Notes under the pieces: model-generated
What the model was told of the DNA's origin: nothing
Databases searched by the model: none
What the model saw: the letters and a program-made list of their open reading frames with translations, nothing else
Origin: Vitrella brassicaformis
Taxonomy: Eukaryota; Sar; Vitrellaceae
NCBI GenBank assembly: GCA_001179505.1
Contig: CDMY01000193.1
Span: forward strand, 1 to 64,000
Reading direction: 5' to 3'
Length of the DNA: 64,000 bases
In this document: one piece after another, positions 34,260 through 46,447 of the stretch
Numbering within the stretch: the first letter of the stretch is position 1
Layout of the letters: each line of letters opens with the position of its first letter
Position numbers and translations under genes: made by a program

Positions 34260-35946
34260 TCAGTACACGCAGGCGCTTGGCCGCTCTTCACACATCCTGT
34301 ACAGCTCTTCCTCCTCCCTCTGCGCCACCTGCCCCTCAGTGAGACACTCAAACAGCCCCACCCCCTCCGCCCACCCGTCCCCCCAACACACGTACTCGTC
34401 TCTGTCCAGCACACGCCCCCCCAGCATCCTCCCCTTGGCACCCTCGATGGCCTTGAACTTGCCAAACGCCCAGCAGACGGCCTGGGAGGGGCCTTCAAGG
34501 ATATACCCAGCAACACACGAAAACTCCACCCGCTCCCCCCAGCCGGTGAGAAAGACGGTGCCGTTGGTCTTGCTCTCCCTGCCCACCGTGACACGGCCGA
34601 ATGGCGGCACCGTGGCCTGGCAGTCGACTGAGCACGGACACCGCCAGTCTACCTCAGAATGATCGGTGATGTCGTCAAATCGGCGCAGGGGCACTTCTGC
34701 GTCTTCGGGGCTCGTGAGGTCAGGTGAGGGCAGGTTGAGCGAGGGGAACTTGAAGGCCCCGTACTTGGTGAAGAGGCCGAAGTGGTCCTCCGAATACGAC
34801 CCCCCGTTCATCTCGTACTTGATGTCCTCATCAAACGCCTCGAACAGATACATGCTCGTCTTGACGTTTGGACGCAGGGGAGTGCCGCGGGCCACCGATG
34901 CATCAGACCGCCTCACCATCTGCTCGAGGTACGCCTGCGCCACAGGGAGGGTGGCGTCCTTGGCGGCGCCCGTGGGCCAGCCGGTTTCGCCGATAATGAG
35001 ATCCACCGACCAGTTGCCGAGGCGGTGCAGATAGACTTGCAGGTCGAATAGCTCATCGAAGTGATGGAAGTAGAGGCACTCGGGCAGGCCGGTGGCAGGG
35101 TCGGTGCGGAAGTAGGCCGTGCAGTTGACGGCCCCGTTGCCCCACGCGTAGGTGCGGGCATCTTCTGGTTGGCCGTATACGGCATAGCTGAGCGGGTAGT
35201 ACTTGCGGTCAGCAAACCTGAGTGAGCGAGCGAGAGGACAGGCGAAATGAGATGAGCACATGACATCATTGACACGGCCGCTCTGTTGTGCCCTGCCCTC
35301 CCTCCCTCACTCAGCTCTCAGCTCACCATGGGTAGATGTTGAAGCACCACTTTGACTCCTCCCTCTGGATGATGTCCAGGATGGGCCTGAGGGTCGTGTT
35401 GTAGTAGGTGTCCCAGATCGTGTTGTCCAGTATCGACGCACTAAATGGCACCGTCGGCTTGGCCGGCAGCCGGTAGCGCCCCCGCCCTCTCCTGGCAGAC
35501 CTCTCCCCTGTGTCACGCAGAGCCTCAGCCACATTCCTGAACGCTGGCGCGAGGAAGGGCCCGTTGAGCTCTGCGTGATATGGCAGCAGCGGCTCGTTGC
35601 CAACCGCCACATACTCTATCAGTTCGCCATAGGGCTCCAGCGACTTGACCATCTCGTATGCAGATCCCCGCTCGCCCCGCCGACCATACGCGAAGGCCTC
35701 CAGCTTGTCGTTCTCATTCGACACGAGCATGCGGACGTTGCAGCCGAAGACCACGACCACGGTGTCGAGGCGGACGAAGTCGATTTCGAAGAATTTGATC
35801 TTACGAATGCCCGCCAACCGGAGCACCTCCATGGCCTGCCAGAGGGAGAGCGGGTTGGACGTGAAGCTGTCGCTGAAGTTGATGCCCACCCAGGCAAGGC
35901 ATGTCATCGGGATGAGGACGAGAAGCAGAAGGGATTGAAGAAACAT
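34260..35946 (-). CDS. Secreted GH17 glucan endo-1,3-beta-glucosidase-like protein with sushi-like C-terminus (525 aa)
   Basis: Two exons on the minus strand: 35946-35327 and 35217-34260 (1,578 nt, in frame). GH17 enzymes hydrolyse beta-1,3-glucans. A signal peptide (1 to about 18) precedes a (beta/alpha)8 barrel: GINFSDSFTSNPLS at the first strand, proton donor Glu118 in VGNEP and nucleophile Glu284 in GETGWP, both intact. The C-terminal 170 residues contain a Cys-rich segment (CPCSVDCQATVP, ERVEFSCVAGYILEGPSQAVC) resembling a sushi/CCP module, unusual for GH17. The ATG at 35946 is chosen because the signal peptide starts there. Likely role: cell-wall or storage-glucan turnover outside the plasma membrane. 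It is almost free of introns, unlike its neighbours. Confidence 0.88.
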
Positions 35947-36350
35947 GGCCGATGCCAAAAGAGCTGCTGAGATCCTAGTAGAACTTACATCTGTTCTGGA
36001 AATACGGCCTATATGGCAAGATGCGAAGATCTGTGTTAGAGCTCATGGATTGTTTTATGCCGGCCACTGGCCAACCCTTCACCCATCTGTTCGGGACATG
36101 GCGTTTCCCATCGAATGGGACAAGGAGAGGACAGGAGAGCAAAGGAGGCAGTCTTGTGGATCCCCTGAGCCTCATCGTCAACTGGTCGTCAACCTGTTGT
36201 TAGCATATACCCTGCCAGTCAACTCGGTTGTTGTTCGCCGGCATCCTCTGTTGTCGAGGGCGGCTGGAGGTCATCCCCCATCAGTCTGTGCTGCGGTGCC
36301 ACAGGGAGGGCTTGGGCCTTGCTGATTGATCCATCGTTGTCATTGAGACC
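35947..36350. promoter_or_regulatory. Head-to-head interval, GH17 (-) and SDHAF2 (+)
   Basis: 404 bp between divergent start codons. An open plus-strand frame covers it but has no family similarity and no link to the SDHAF2 exons. It presumably holds promoters and 5' UTRs. Confidence 0.35.
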
Positions 36351-37018
36351 ATGAGCGGCTTTGCGCGGAGGCGGTCAGTCACCACACACACTGCCCAAAT
36401 CAGACAGACCGCCACGCACTCATGTGTGTGCATGTGTGTGTTAGACTACTGCTCAACCAGATCAACTTTTTCCGGACGCGCTTCCAGCCATCATTTGGGG
36501 GTCGCATGGCCGTGAGCGAGAAGGAGAGGGAGGCCGAGATGCAAACCAGACACACGCTGCTGCAGAAAAGTGAGTGTCCAGAGGGAGATGGGTGGCTGGT
36601 GGATGGCTGATGGAATGGATGGGTGGTGCGCTTGTCGTGTGGGTGTTGTGTTGTGTGTGACATGGTTGATGCAGGCAAGCAGCGTGGCTTCTTGGAGCTG
36701 GATCGTTTGTTGGGTTCGTTTGCGGATTCGTTCATCTGGACGTTGTCAGAGCATCAGCTGACGCAGTTCGAGTCGCTGCTGGCCATGGAGAACCCACAAC
36801 TCTTCTCATACATCTCGGGTGGGTGGCATGCCTGGGCCAACAAAGAGACAGACGGGAAAAGGGAGAGAGACAGACACTGTGTGTGTGTGTGTGTGTGTCA
36901 TGCGTCAACTATATCAGGTCAGCAGCCCGTGCCAGCCGAGCTGCGCTCGAACGAGGTGATGCAGCTGATGCTCTCATACGTCAACGCCAACCACCCCTCA
37001 GGCAGGAGATACGTATAA
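36351..37018 (+). CDS. SDHAF2: Succinate dehydrogenase assembly factor 2 (SdhE/Sdh5 family, 130 aa)
   Basis: Four exons: 36351-36373, 36445-36569, 36675-36818, 36918-37018 (393 nt, in frame). SDHAF2 promotes covalent attachment of FAD to the succinate dehydrogenase flavoprotein in the mitochondrial matrix. The family signature is clear: KQRGFLELDRLLGSF contains the RGxxE motif (Arg53-Glu57) essential for flavinylation, then a five-helix bundle with MENPQLFSYISGQQPVP. The N-terminus (MSGFARRRLLLNQINFF) is basic and amphipathic, a plausible mitochondrial presequence. The first exon encodes only seven residues, so the start rests on a weakly supported small exon. Length is normal for the family. 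Confidence 0.92.
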
Positions 37019-38733
37019 TGGCCGGCCATGATGTGTGGATGACCGAGCGACATCCATCGGCCCCATCAGATGGGTGTGCAGCCGCTGCACACGTGCATAT
37101 TGCTACCCATCTACCTACCTACGGGAAGGGGAAGGGGTGAAGGGAGGGAGCGGGGGATGGACAGGCCGGGCGAGTCGGTGCCTGGCATGACATGGCGTGA
37201 CAGACATGGTGTGGCTGGCATGAGTGGGCGACTACGCGCGTATTCGGCCGACTGACCTGACCTTTATTTATCATTTTTCTGTGGATCTTGTCTTGTTGTA
37301 CTGACTCATCCATCCATCGTGTGTGTATTGTATTGTTTTGTGTGCCCCCTGACTGAGTATACCTGCCGTCTCACTCACTGGGCCTGCATGCTCGCTCTTT
37401 TTGCCGTAGCTATATCGCTAGCTGCCATGGGTGAGAATGGCTGGCTGACCGGCTCTCGTCTCTCCGTCCACCTGTCTGTCTGTCAGTCTGTCTCTGTGTG
37501 TGTGCGTGTGTGTGTGTGTGGACAGATTGGGGGAGGGACGGAGAGAGGGAGAAGGGCATTTTGCTGCATGGCATGGTGCGCGTGTCTATGTGGTGAGTAT
37601 GTGCGCATGCCGATGGCATCGATCGGACGACAGACAGACAGATGGGGCAATCAATGGATGGATGGACGGGCTCTCACAAAGTGACTTTGCCAGCCCTTTC
37701 TTTCTCCGTGGTGTGGCCGTGTGTGTGGTGGCTTTACATCCATCCATCCATCCATATCAGCATGCCCCCTTCCCTTCGTGTGTGTAGAATTAAAGAAACA
37801 GCGATCGGTCGCAATTCTGTCTTTCCATGCCATGCGTGTGTGCGCCCGTCGTCTGTCGATCGTATCCATCCATCCATCGTGTGCGCAGCGCACTGTGTGT
37901 GCGCTCCTGGGAGCAGCAGACAGAACAGACAGCAGCCTGGTGTGCATATGTCGTCCATCCATATCTCTGTCTGCGTGCATTTGCGTGTGTGAGACAGCTA
38001 CAGTGCATCCCTACTGTAGCCATATCGTAGTAAGTGTATGTGTGGGTGCCTTTTGCTGGCTGGCTGCATGGCCGTTTGAATTCGACCGTACGTGCTGCGG
38101 ACGGACCGGATGGCGACACCCGCACGCACACACGGAAGAGATGCAGGGAGCATCACCGATCGATCGGATCCATGTGTGCGTGTGCGTGCTCGCGCGTTCA
38201 TCCGCTGGTCGGTCACTCTGTCAGTCAGAGATAGAGGGGGGTGGATATGATGGGTGGATGGCATTGACATGAGAACGCTTTTGTCCGTTCCCCTGTCCCC
38301 TGGGCGTGGCTGATGTATGTATGTGTGTGTGTGTGTGTGTCTTCTGTGCTGTGTGTGCGCGTTATCCGTGAGTGCATCTGATCTGTACAGTCCCTGTCTG
38401 CTTCATGGAGGATGGACAATCGCGTTGATGGACGCATGCACACGTCAAGACACTCACTCGTCAGCGCTAACGATCCGACGATCATCAATTGACACGCTCT
38501 AATTGAGCCTCCAGGTTATGATGAACTGCCAGCTTCAGAAATGGGTGCGACTGATGGTGTGTTGGAGTCCATCGGAACCGCCCGTTGAAAGCAGAGAGAC
38601 GGCAGAACAAAGAGAGAGAAATCGATGTCCACAGACGTGTCCACGACTCAAACCACACCGACCACATCGACCAATCACCACAACAAACAACCTCGCTCAC
38701 GCCATTCCTTCTGTCTATCTCTCTCGCCGCCTT
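37019..38733. other. Convergent intergenic, simple-repeat rich
   Basis: About 1.7 kb between the SDHAF2 3' end and the 3' end of the membrane-protein gene. It is full of CATC/GATG, GACA and TG repeats, and open frames on both strands mirror these. I see no exon with splice support, no RNA gene and no mobile element. Confidence 0.55.
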
Positions 38734-40473
38734 TCACCTCTTCCTGCGCGGCCCTGTGCTGACGTATGCACTCGGGGTGGGATTGTACTGAAGGAAAGGT
38801 CAGGAAGGGGAGCACATCACACACCAAAAGAGCACACATCACATACATCGACGGCCAACGCACTCACTGCTGATGTGCCTGACTCCCGTGTTAGATAGAA
38901 CCTGATGCGAGTAGTAGTATTTGCCCGTCTTCTTGCTGTAATCTCAACCGGTGCGACGATACCAGGCCATATACCTGAGTGGGCAGCAAAAGAAGCCAAG
39001 CCGGCCATCCTCTCTTCTCGCCTCACTGCCTGTCTGTCTGTCTGCCGCCGTGGCGTACGTGTCTCGTAGGTTACTCACCGTTCATACCACTCGGCGTACT
39101 GCTGGTCCCATGTCTTCATCTGAGTGGGCGGCGGGGGCGCCTCATAGCCGAACCCCTGCCACCCCTGCAGCGCCACAAACTGCCTCGGCGGCTCGGGCGG
39201 CTGGGCACTCACAACGGCATAGTGCTGCTGGACGGCTGGGGCGGCCGCCACAATCTGCGGCCGGGCCTGCTGCTGCACCACCTGGGCCCCGTGAGCAGCT
39301 GTCGACACGAGCACCGGCTGAACCTTCACCTTGGGGGCTGGCTGAGACACAACCTGCACGGCCTGCACCTTGGGAGCCGGCTGCACCACCTTGACGGGCG
39401 GCGGCCGCTTGACGTGGTGGACTTGTGTGGTGGTCGTCGTGTACACCTTGGGCTGCACCTGCACCGGAGCCGGCCTCGTCTCACCCACAACGACGTACTG
39501 AGTGGCGCCGGCTGCGGCCGGGGGGCGGGGGCTGCGTGGGTGGCGGCGCTTGACACCACAACGAATTCCTCCTTCTGCGGCACCGTCTGCTCGTGCTGGT
39601 CCTCCTGCACAATGAGGTACTTGGGCTTCTTGGGCGGGGCCGCCTTCTTGACAATGACCTGCGTCTGCTGCTGCGGCTGCGGGGCAGCGGCCTGCAGCAC
39701 CACCTGCGATGAGTCGACGTAGTAGTCGTGCCCATGAGAGGCGACGGTATGGATGGCGGGGGCTGGTGCTGCGGCTGGGGCCAGGGAGGGGTCCTCTACA
39801 AACACCACCGGCCGCCCACTGCCGGTTTGAGCACCGCCTGATTCAGGGAGGGGGAGCAGGGTCATGGATCGATGAGAGACACGAGACATGATGCCTTTTG
39901 TGCCTGCATGTCTTACCGTAGCTCTGGTGGGCGTATGTCTGCTGCTGATAGGTGGTCGAGTAGGCCGCGTGCATCTGGGCGGCGTGAAGGTCGGTCTCCG
40001 CACGGTCGTCCCGGTGCTTCTTCTTTTTCTTGCCGCCGGTCTTTCTCTTCTTTCGGTGCACGAGTATGATGCACGTGATGCAGACGATGACGAGCAGGAC
40101 CAGGGCGATGATGCCGCATATGACAAAGATGCCGATGAGCTGCCGCTCCTGCTCCTTCTTGCGCCGCTCGGCATTGTCGTCGTGCCACTTGTCCCACACA
40201 GACTGTCAGACCGGTACGGACAGAGAAAGAACGACATGCAGACGAACATTCCTCGGTGGCACTCGTGTGCTTCTGTGTGTGCCGGACCTTGTCGTCATCG
40301 TCGTCATCGTCCAGGGACCTCAGATATGGCTCGCTGCTCTCCCTGACGTCGACTGCATCTCGCTTCTTCTCGTGGTGTCCGAGTTCTGCTGCCAGGTCCA
40401 GCGGTGGGGGCGCTTGCCCACGCGCAGCAGCGAGAAGGGAAACGGCTGCAAGAGTCCAGAGAGAGGAGGCCAT
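38734..40473 (-). CDS. Single-pass type I membrane protein with P/Q/V-rich cytoplasmic tail
   Basis: Exons on the minus strand: 40473-40288, 40202-39917, 39837-39079, 38935-38902, 38787-38734; about 440 residues. Family not recognised. Visible: signal peptide (MASSLWTLAAVSLLAAARG), an acidic D7 stretch before the membrane, a strong transmembrane helix (about 83-110), then a Lys-rich stop-transfer block (HRKKRKTGGKKKKKH) and a long Gln/Pro/Val-rich tail with KPxPKVQ-like repeats, ending in KKTGKYYYSHQYNP, which looks like part of a WW-like element. The third exon is one frame off: the frame at its start and the frame that fits its end differ within a C/G run near 39510-39550. A 23-nt intron, an indel or an assembly error would fix it. 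Its start lies 126 bp from that of the LRR-RING gene. Confidence 0.65.
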
Positions 40474-40599
40474 GGTGGGGACAATTCGTGTTTTGGGGTT
40501 GGATGTGCCGTAAAACTGACAGAGAGAAGAAAGGGAAGGGAAGGGCAGCAAATGACAACAGCGGATGACGCATGAGCGATATTCAGCTCGTCTGCGCGC
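40474..40599. promoter_or_regulatory. Compact bidirectional promoter, membrane protein (-) / LRR-RING (+)
   Basis: Only 126 bp between the two start codons, so promoter elements and both 5' UTRs must overlap. No TATA box is apparent. Confidence 0.4.
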
Positions 40600-43038
40600 A
40601 TGGCGGAGCAGGAGGTGAGGAAGCGACGCTCACCCACCATTGGGCGCGATGGCGCTTGACAGTCGTGATCTCTGCCGTTGTGGTGGCGTGCAGCCAATCA
40701 ACTGGCTCCATTTCGTCTCCATCTCGACCGACCGCAGGACCCTGCATCTCTACGTGAGCGAAAATGGCACGAATAGGCACGGGCGGCCAGCCTGTGAGGC
40801 ATCGACACTGTTCTGCTATCTCCTGGGTGCCTTTGTTGTCAGTTCAACTATGAGCAGAATCTGAAAAGCATCAGCGAACTCCGGAGTTCGTGTAAAGACT
40901 TCCGAGTGGTCAAATTGAGTGGGTGGAGTCGCCTCCTCCTTACGGAAAGATTCCCTGACACCTGTGTGTGTTTGGTGGTGGTGGTGTCAGATGCGACGAA
41001 TCTCGAGAGCTTCCGACAGTGGCTAGTCGAGGATCTGTACCAGTCAGGTCGGTCGGTGGGTGGGTGGGTACCGTCATCATCGGCCACGTTGACGGTTGGT
41101 GCGTTTTCTGTGTCGGTTGGGTGTGGTGTCACACACACAGGCGATGTTCTGCCGGAGGCGCAGGTGACGGCTCACTTGGACAAGAACGAATTCGGCGACG
41201 CCGGGGCCGCCGCAGCCATGGTTAGTCACCAACCAACTACTCTGTGTGTGTGTGTGTGTCACATGGTGTTGTGTTGTGGTGGGTGCAGGCTGCCTTGACG
41301 GCCCCTCCCTGCCACCTCTCTAATCTTGACCTCACCCACAACAACATCAGCAAAGATGGTACACACACACACCACACACACCCCCAAGGACGGACAAATG
41401 AACGAGTGTGGCTGCACTTTGGTGTACATGGCTGGCTGGGTGCGTGCAGGCGTAAGTGCGATAGCTGAGGCCCTGCAGAGCACGGCGGCGTGTCGGAGGG
41501 GACTCGTAACGCTCGACCTCTCGAACAACCAGATCGACAGTGAGTCTTGAAGGGATGGGGCGAGGCGAGGCGAGGCAATCGTCTGTGTGTGTTTGTGTGA
41601 CGGCTGCTTCCATGCCATCATGTGTGTGTCTGTGTGTCCAGCGGTTGGCGCCATGCAGCTGCTCCGATCTATCTTGAACAGCTGCGGCATGTGGGCACAC
41701 ACACCACACCACACCACACCCCACCAGATGCCCAGGTGCATCCCCCCCGTCCCGTCTCTCTCCCCTCTTGGCTGTGGTCTGTCTGTCAGGGTCGGGGATC
41801 CCTCGCATGCTTCGTGTGTGTCAGTGACATTCCACGGCAATCCGCTGATCAACATCGATGAGGTGCGGCAGTGGATCGCCGGGATGACGCACGCGGGCTT
41901 TGTCATCTACGACATGCCGGCGCTCATAGACGAGTTTGTGTCATTCACAGTCGAGGCACCAAAACTTAGAGCGAGAGGTGAGGGAGAGAGGCACATGGAC
42001 ATGGATGTATGGATGGATGGATGGATCTGCGCGTGTCTGCCACCCCCCAAATGGTCCGCTCCGTCCTTTCTGTGTTGTGGGTATCATCAATGAATGACTC
42101 GATTAGACCCAGTCATGACGGTGATGGCTGACGCCTACTGCCCAGTCAAGGCCGAGAAGGCACGGCTGGCGTCGCTGCCGCCAGACCGCAGAGAGGTGCC
42201 GCCAGACCGCAGAGAGGCGCAATCGCATGCCGGGGCCCCCGTACCCCAGCACGGACACAATGGTCACACACACACACACACACACACACAGAGAGAGAGA
42301 GCGCCCAACACTGAATTGACGAGTGTGTGTGTGTGTGTGTGTGTGGATGTGTGTGTGTTAAGGCGGAGGACGTTCAGGTAGCCGGGGGAGGCTGTCGAGT
42401 CCCAGTGCCAGTGGGGAGGTGACCACCTTCAGCCTCACCGACAGCAGCGGTGCCAAGGTCGCCTGCCCCTTCATTGACCTCAGCGAGGCCTCCCTCACCC
42501 TCGCCAAACTCACAGAGGAATACCACAAGCTGCAACTGGCGTAAGTAAGCGAAACCGCAGCGCGACTGACTTGCCTGATCGACCGCAAAACACATCTGGG
42601 TGTAACTTGTGTGTGGTTGTGTGTTTGCAGTTTGGCTCAGCAGCAGGATACCCTGGTCGAGAAGGAGAAGGAGCGCACCGCCCTGCTGCAGTGCATGTGC
42701 TGCCGGGCACAGTGAGTGCAGTATACTGGACAGAGGGAGGGAGGGAGCTATGAGCACACACACACACACATGGGTGTGGTGCATGGTTTTTGCTTTGGAA
42801 TGCATTGCATGCAGGAAGAGCGCTCTCATGCTGTACCCCTGCGGACACCCGTAAGCAAAGGCGCAGACAAACACACACGCACACACAGACGAGGGAGGGG
42901 GCCCGTGTGTGTGCTGTGTGTGCATATGGTTGGTGCAGTATATGCACCGCGTGTCTGGACAAGGCGAACAGTTCCGACCACAAGTGCCCCTTCTGCAGGA
43001 AGTCCATTCTCAAAGAGATCACATTCTACGTGGGCTGA
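40600..43038 (+). CDS. LRR protein with C-terminal RING finger, putative E3 ubiquitin ligase (411 aa)
   Basis: Fourteen exons: 40600-40614, 40694-40753, 40843-40918, 40991-41047, 41141-41220, 41289-41358, 41450-41539, 41642-41690, 41790-41977, 42107-42262, 42363-42540, 42631-42711, 42815-42850, 42939-43038 (1,236 nt, in frame). The N-terminal half has RNI-type leucine-rich repeats (LSNLDLTHNNIS, LVTLDLSNNQID, VTFHGNPLIN). A disordered linker and a short coiled segment lead to a C3HC4 RING at about 361-402: CMCC, YPCGHPICTAC, HKCPFCR, all zinc ligands present. RING domains recruit E2 enzymes, and the LRR half probably selects substrates. The start is the ATG at 40600 (MAEQE), because it alone keeps exon 2 in frame; an ATG at 40572 does not. 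The first exon has just five codons. Confidence 0.82.
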
Positions 43039-43710
43039 CTGCATCATATATGCACACCGAGTGAGTGGCCGAGTGGGTGGGGTGCAGTGGGTGCCGTGGC
43101 TGGCCCAGATGGATAGCAGATCTGATGATTGTACAGCCTTCATGGAGATGAGTGTGTGTGTGTGGATGCTTCACACACGCACAACGGACAGAACGGCGGG
43201 CGTACTTTTTTCTTTGACCAAGCTGATTGATTGAACCGCTTGTTGATGGTACTAGTCTGTCTGCGGCATTCATTCATTGTAACGTTGACCAAGCCCAACA
43301 CATGATGCAATCCTGTCCAAATCTGCACACACAGGGTCCCTGTTCCTCGACGCACTTGCGCTGACGAAAGGCGCGACGCGTGCCGTCAGTGGCTCGGTGA
43401 TGTTGACAAAGGCAGACGGGGGAGACAGAGACAGATAGGTGTTATGACATTGGGGTCGGTTTTCGGTCATGTCTCTCCGACGAGATGGGTCTCGGGTGTG
43501 ATGCTTTCCTGACGGCGATCATCACAGGTGTGATCTATCTGATCTGCACTCGGAGGAGCGTTCATCTTCGCTTGCGGAGGAAGGATGTTCTGACTGTTGA
43601 ATGGAGAAGAAAGAGGGCAGCCCCCACCACAAGATTGCGACATCTGGCCGAGTCAAGTTCAAGTTGAAGTTGAAGCCTTTCCTACTGCAGATTTGAGCTG
43701 AGTTTCAGCG
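43039..43710. other. Intergenic, LRR-RING 3' to coiled-coil gene 5'
   Basis: 672 bp with no supported exon. It serves as 3' flank of one gene and promoter region of the next, same direction. No named element recognised. Confidence 0.5.
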
Positions 43711-45701
43711 ATGATGGCCCAGCGTGAGCATCGGAGGGCGGGTGAGCGGCGACAGAGGCAGGAGAGCGTCCTGCGGCAGGGAGAGTCACGGACCCGGCTG
43801 CGAGTGCCAATTGAGGAACAGGGCCGACAGGTGGCCCAGCTGCAACAGGGTGGCCGGCAGGGGAAGGCCGAGCTGCCTGCTCGTGGGCCGATACGGGAGG
43901 GGCAGACTGTGGGGCCAGGTTCGTGCCCGACGAGACGGTGGACGCCGCCCCGTTCCTCGACGGAACGATTGCAGGAGGGCTCTCCGTCTCTGTCAACCGA
44001 CGCGCGCAGTATCAGGGCACCTCCCAACGCAATGGCGCCTACCTGTTCTCCGAATACACTCAAGTAGGCCAAGTCATCAAACATCTACGAATGGGTGGAT
44101 GTCGCCATTCATCGCTCTCTTTGTGTGTATCGGTCGGTCATCAGGTGCGCGGCGGTGTGGGCCATGGGCGTCTGACAGGGCGAGACAACGACGTCAGAGG
44201 GGTCTATGGAGACGGTCACATCACGGGCCATTCATATCAGTACACGGCCAGCTACCGTTATGAGGTGAGTGTTCACTCCTCATATGCAGTCACCCATGCA
44301 CATCCATTGCTCTCTCTGCTCCCTCTCACCTTTCAGCCCACAGCCTACGACGCCTACGGTGGTGCCCCTCTCAGCACTCGGCTGCCACACCGATACGATG
44401 GACAGCTTCCCACGTACTCACAGCACCAGACCAACCACGCCCTCAGCTGGGACGAAGTGGGCGGCCAGCCGGGCGGCGAGCCGGAGAGCCACTACGCCTC
44501 TCGTCCCGCATACCGCGCTCCCAACAATATCAGCAAGACAGTGTCCCGAGGCATTCAGTGCAGCATCGTGACCACACAGACGCCACTCGGGCCCCGGAAC
44601 AAGACGCGTGGTGCCTCGCGACACCACCACCACCAGCAGCAGCAGCAGCAGCAGAGGCCCGTCGACTATGCAGGCCTGCAGGTGGAAGCGATGGCTAGTT
44701 CGGTGGGCCGCCATCCGCCACCACCGCAAAACCACGACACCTACAATCGCCAGGACAACGGATCAGGTGGCGGCTTGTTCGGCGGGATGTTCTCGGGCTT
44801 GGGATCGTTGCTTGGTGGGGATCGGGCCGCTGGAGGTGAGGAGGGGTCTGGTGGGATGAGACACACATGGCCCTTCTCTATCGCTCACCGGCACATCGTC
44901 GACACGCCTGCCTGCCTGTCTGTCTGTCTGTCTGTGTCAGCGGTACGAGAGGAGACACAAGAGCTCCCACTGAATCGCCGCACCAATCGCCGACAGAACG
45001 ACGATGACCGCTACACCTATGGTGCCCAGGTGAGCCTCACCGTCACACTCAGCCACACACTTCGGTCGTGTTCAGCAGGGTCACGCATATATAGTGTCTG
45101 TCTGTTCTTTCGTCAGGGTGGGTCGGACGAGTTCCGCTACTGGCAATTTCCCCGAGTCGACAGGCAGCAGGACATTGAGGCCTACGCGAGGGAGCTGGAC
45201 AATTGGAAGGGCTTCTGGGAAATGGAGCTCCAGGAGCGCTCGGAGATCCAGGAGCGGCTTCGCTTCCGACTCGAGGAGCGGGCGGCGGAGCGGGAGAAGA
45301 GAATGGAGCGCCTCCACCGACAACAGCAGCAGAGCATGGAGCGTGAGTGGCGTAGACTGGAGGCCGAGAAGGACGAAATGCGCCGCAAAGAACAGGAACT
45401 CGAGGAGAAACAGAAGCAGATCGACCAGCAGCTGCAGCAGCTGCAACACCAGATACAGCAGCTTCTCAACATAGACAACGAGACGGCAGACAACCAGCAG
45501 CAGAGGAGCACCTCTGACACCGTCCCCTCGACCTCAACTGAAGGAGGACAGGAGGCACCCAGAGTGGCTGAAGGAGACGCCACTGGCGAGCGGGAGCGGG
45601 CCCGCCAGATGCTGCAGGAGCTCGAGAGCAGCCTCCACTTCAAGAACCTCACTGTGCCATCCGCCCCGTGTGGTGGGCGCCCGCGCCCACACGAGGTGTA
45701 G
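43711..45701 (+). CDS. Coiled-coil, His/Gln-rich protein of unknown function (529 aa)
   Basis: Six exons: 43711-43918, 43975-44063, 44145-44264, 44337-44835, 44941-45029, 45117-45701 (1,590 nt, in frame). No family recognised. The N-terminus is Arg/Gln-rich. Exons 2-3 have a Gly/Tyr-rich stretch (RGVYGDGHITGHSYQYTA). A Pro/Tyr-rich linker follows with a H4Q7 run and a Gly-rich patch (GGGLFGGMFSGLG). Residues about 350-450 are a long charged coiled coil (EIQERLRFRLEERAAEREKR and following) with heptad spacing, then a Gln-rich zipper (QQLQQLQHQIQQLL). It may be a structural or cytoskeletal protein. The first ATG could equally be 43714. The intron at 43919-43974 is needed to hold the frame and lies in otherwise open sequence. 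Confidence 0.7.
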
Positions 45702-46447
45702 GCTCGCCCCTGTGCACGGCCGCTCGAGAAGAAGTGTGTGTTCATGAGCCAAACCACATGATTGGCCGGCTGGCCGTCTGAGTGCCCTGCCCGTTGTGTT
45801 TCTTTGGACGGTTGTAGACACATAGAGCGCTCGGACAATTACATAAGTCTATGCCTTCTGGGAAGCATTGCAAATGGCACTTTCATGCACTGCATGGCGC
45901 GTACCCCTCTCTCAGCACATACGCACGGCGTTGGATGTCTTGCCCTTCCCAATTTCGTCACTGCAACGACCACACATACAGACACACACAGGGACACTTA
46001 GTCAGAGAGGCACACACACGTAGAGAGAAAGCCGTCGTCTGCCTGCTTGGCTCACACACATTGAACCACCCGCCCACCCACCGACCCGCCCATGCCGCCG
46101 ATGACAGCAGGCGCAATCGAACCAGCAGGGACCCCGCCAGACGGCCGAAGAGGTCGAGGGTATTGCCAGGTGTGCACTGGATGGTGGCATGTTTGGTAGG
46201 CTGCGCACAGACTAACGATGAGACACGTATGTGTGTGTATGCTATGCCTTGAAGCCATTGATTGGCATTCGTCCATGTCTGTCGACACAGCACAAGTAAG
46301 TCCATCCACCATACATACGGTCGGTATGTATTGACAAGACAGCCAGAGAAACACATGGACACACAAACCGTCTGTCTGTCTTTCTGTCTGTCTGTCAGGA
46401 GCCCCACCCCCCACCGACCCACTGGCCACTGGTAGGTACTACATATA
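45702..46447. other. Convergent intergenic, coiled-coil 3' / M3 peptidase 3'
   Basis: 746 bp with (CA)n-like and GTCT repeats. A minus-strand frame runs through from the peptidase last exon but is not needed for it. No further gene is supported. Confidence 0.5.

Noticed and set aside
37019-38733. Several 60-180 codon frames in the convergent spacer
   Set aside because: All are translations of CATC, TG and GACA repeats without splice sites or domain similarity.
40572-40614. ATG at 40572 as start of the LRR-RING gene
   Set aside because: It puts exon 2 and exon 3 in frames that hit stops. ATG 40600 keeps the whole model in frame.
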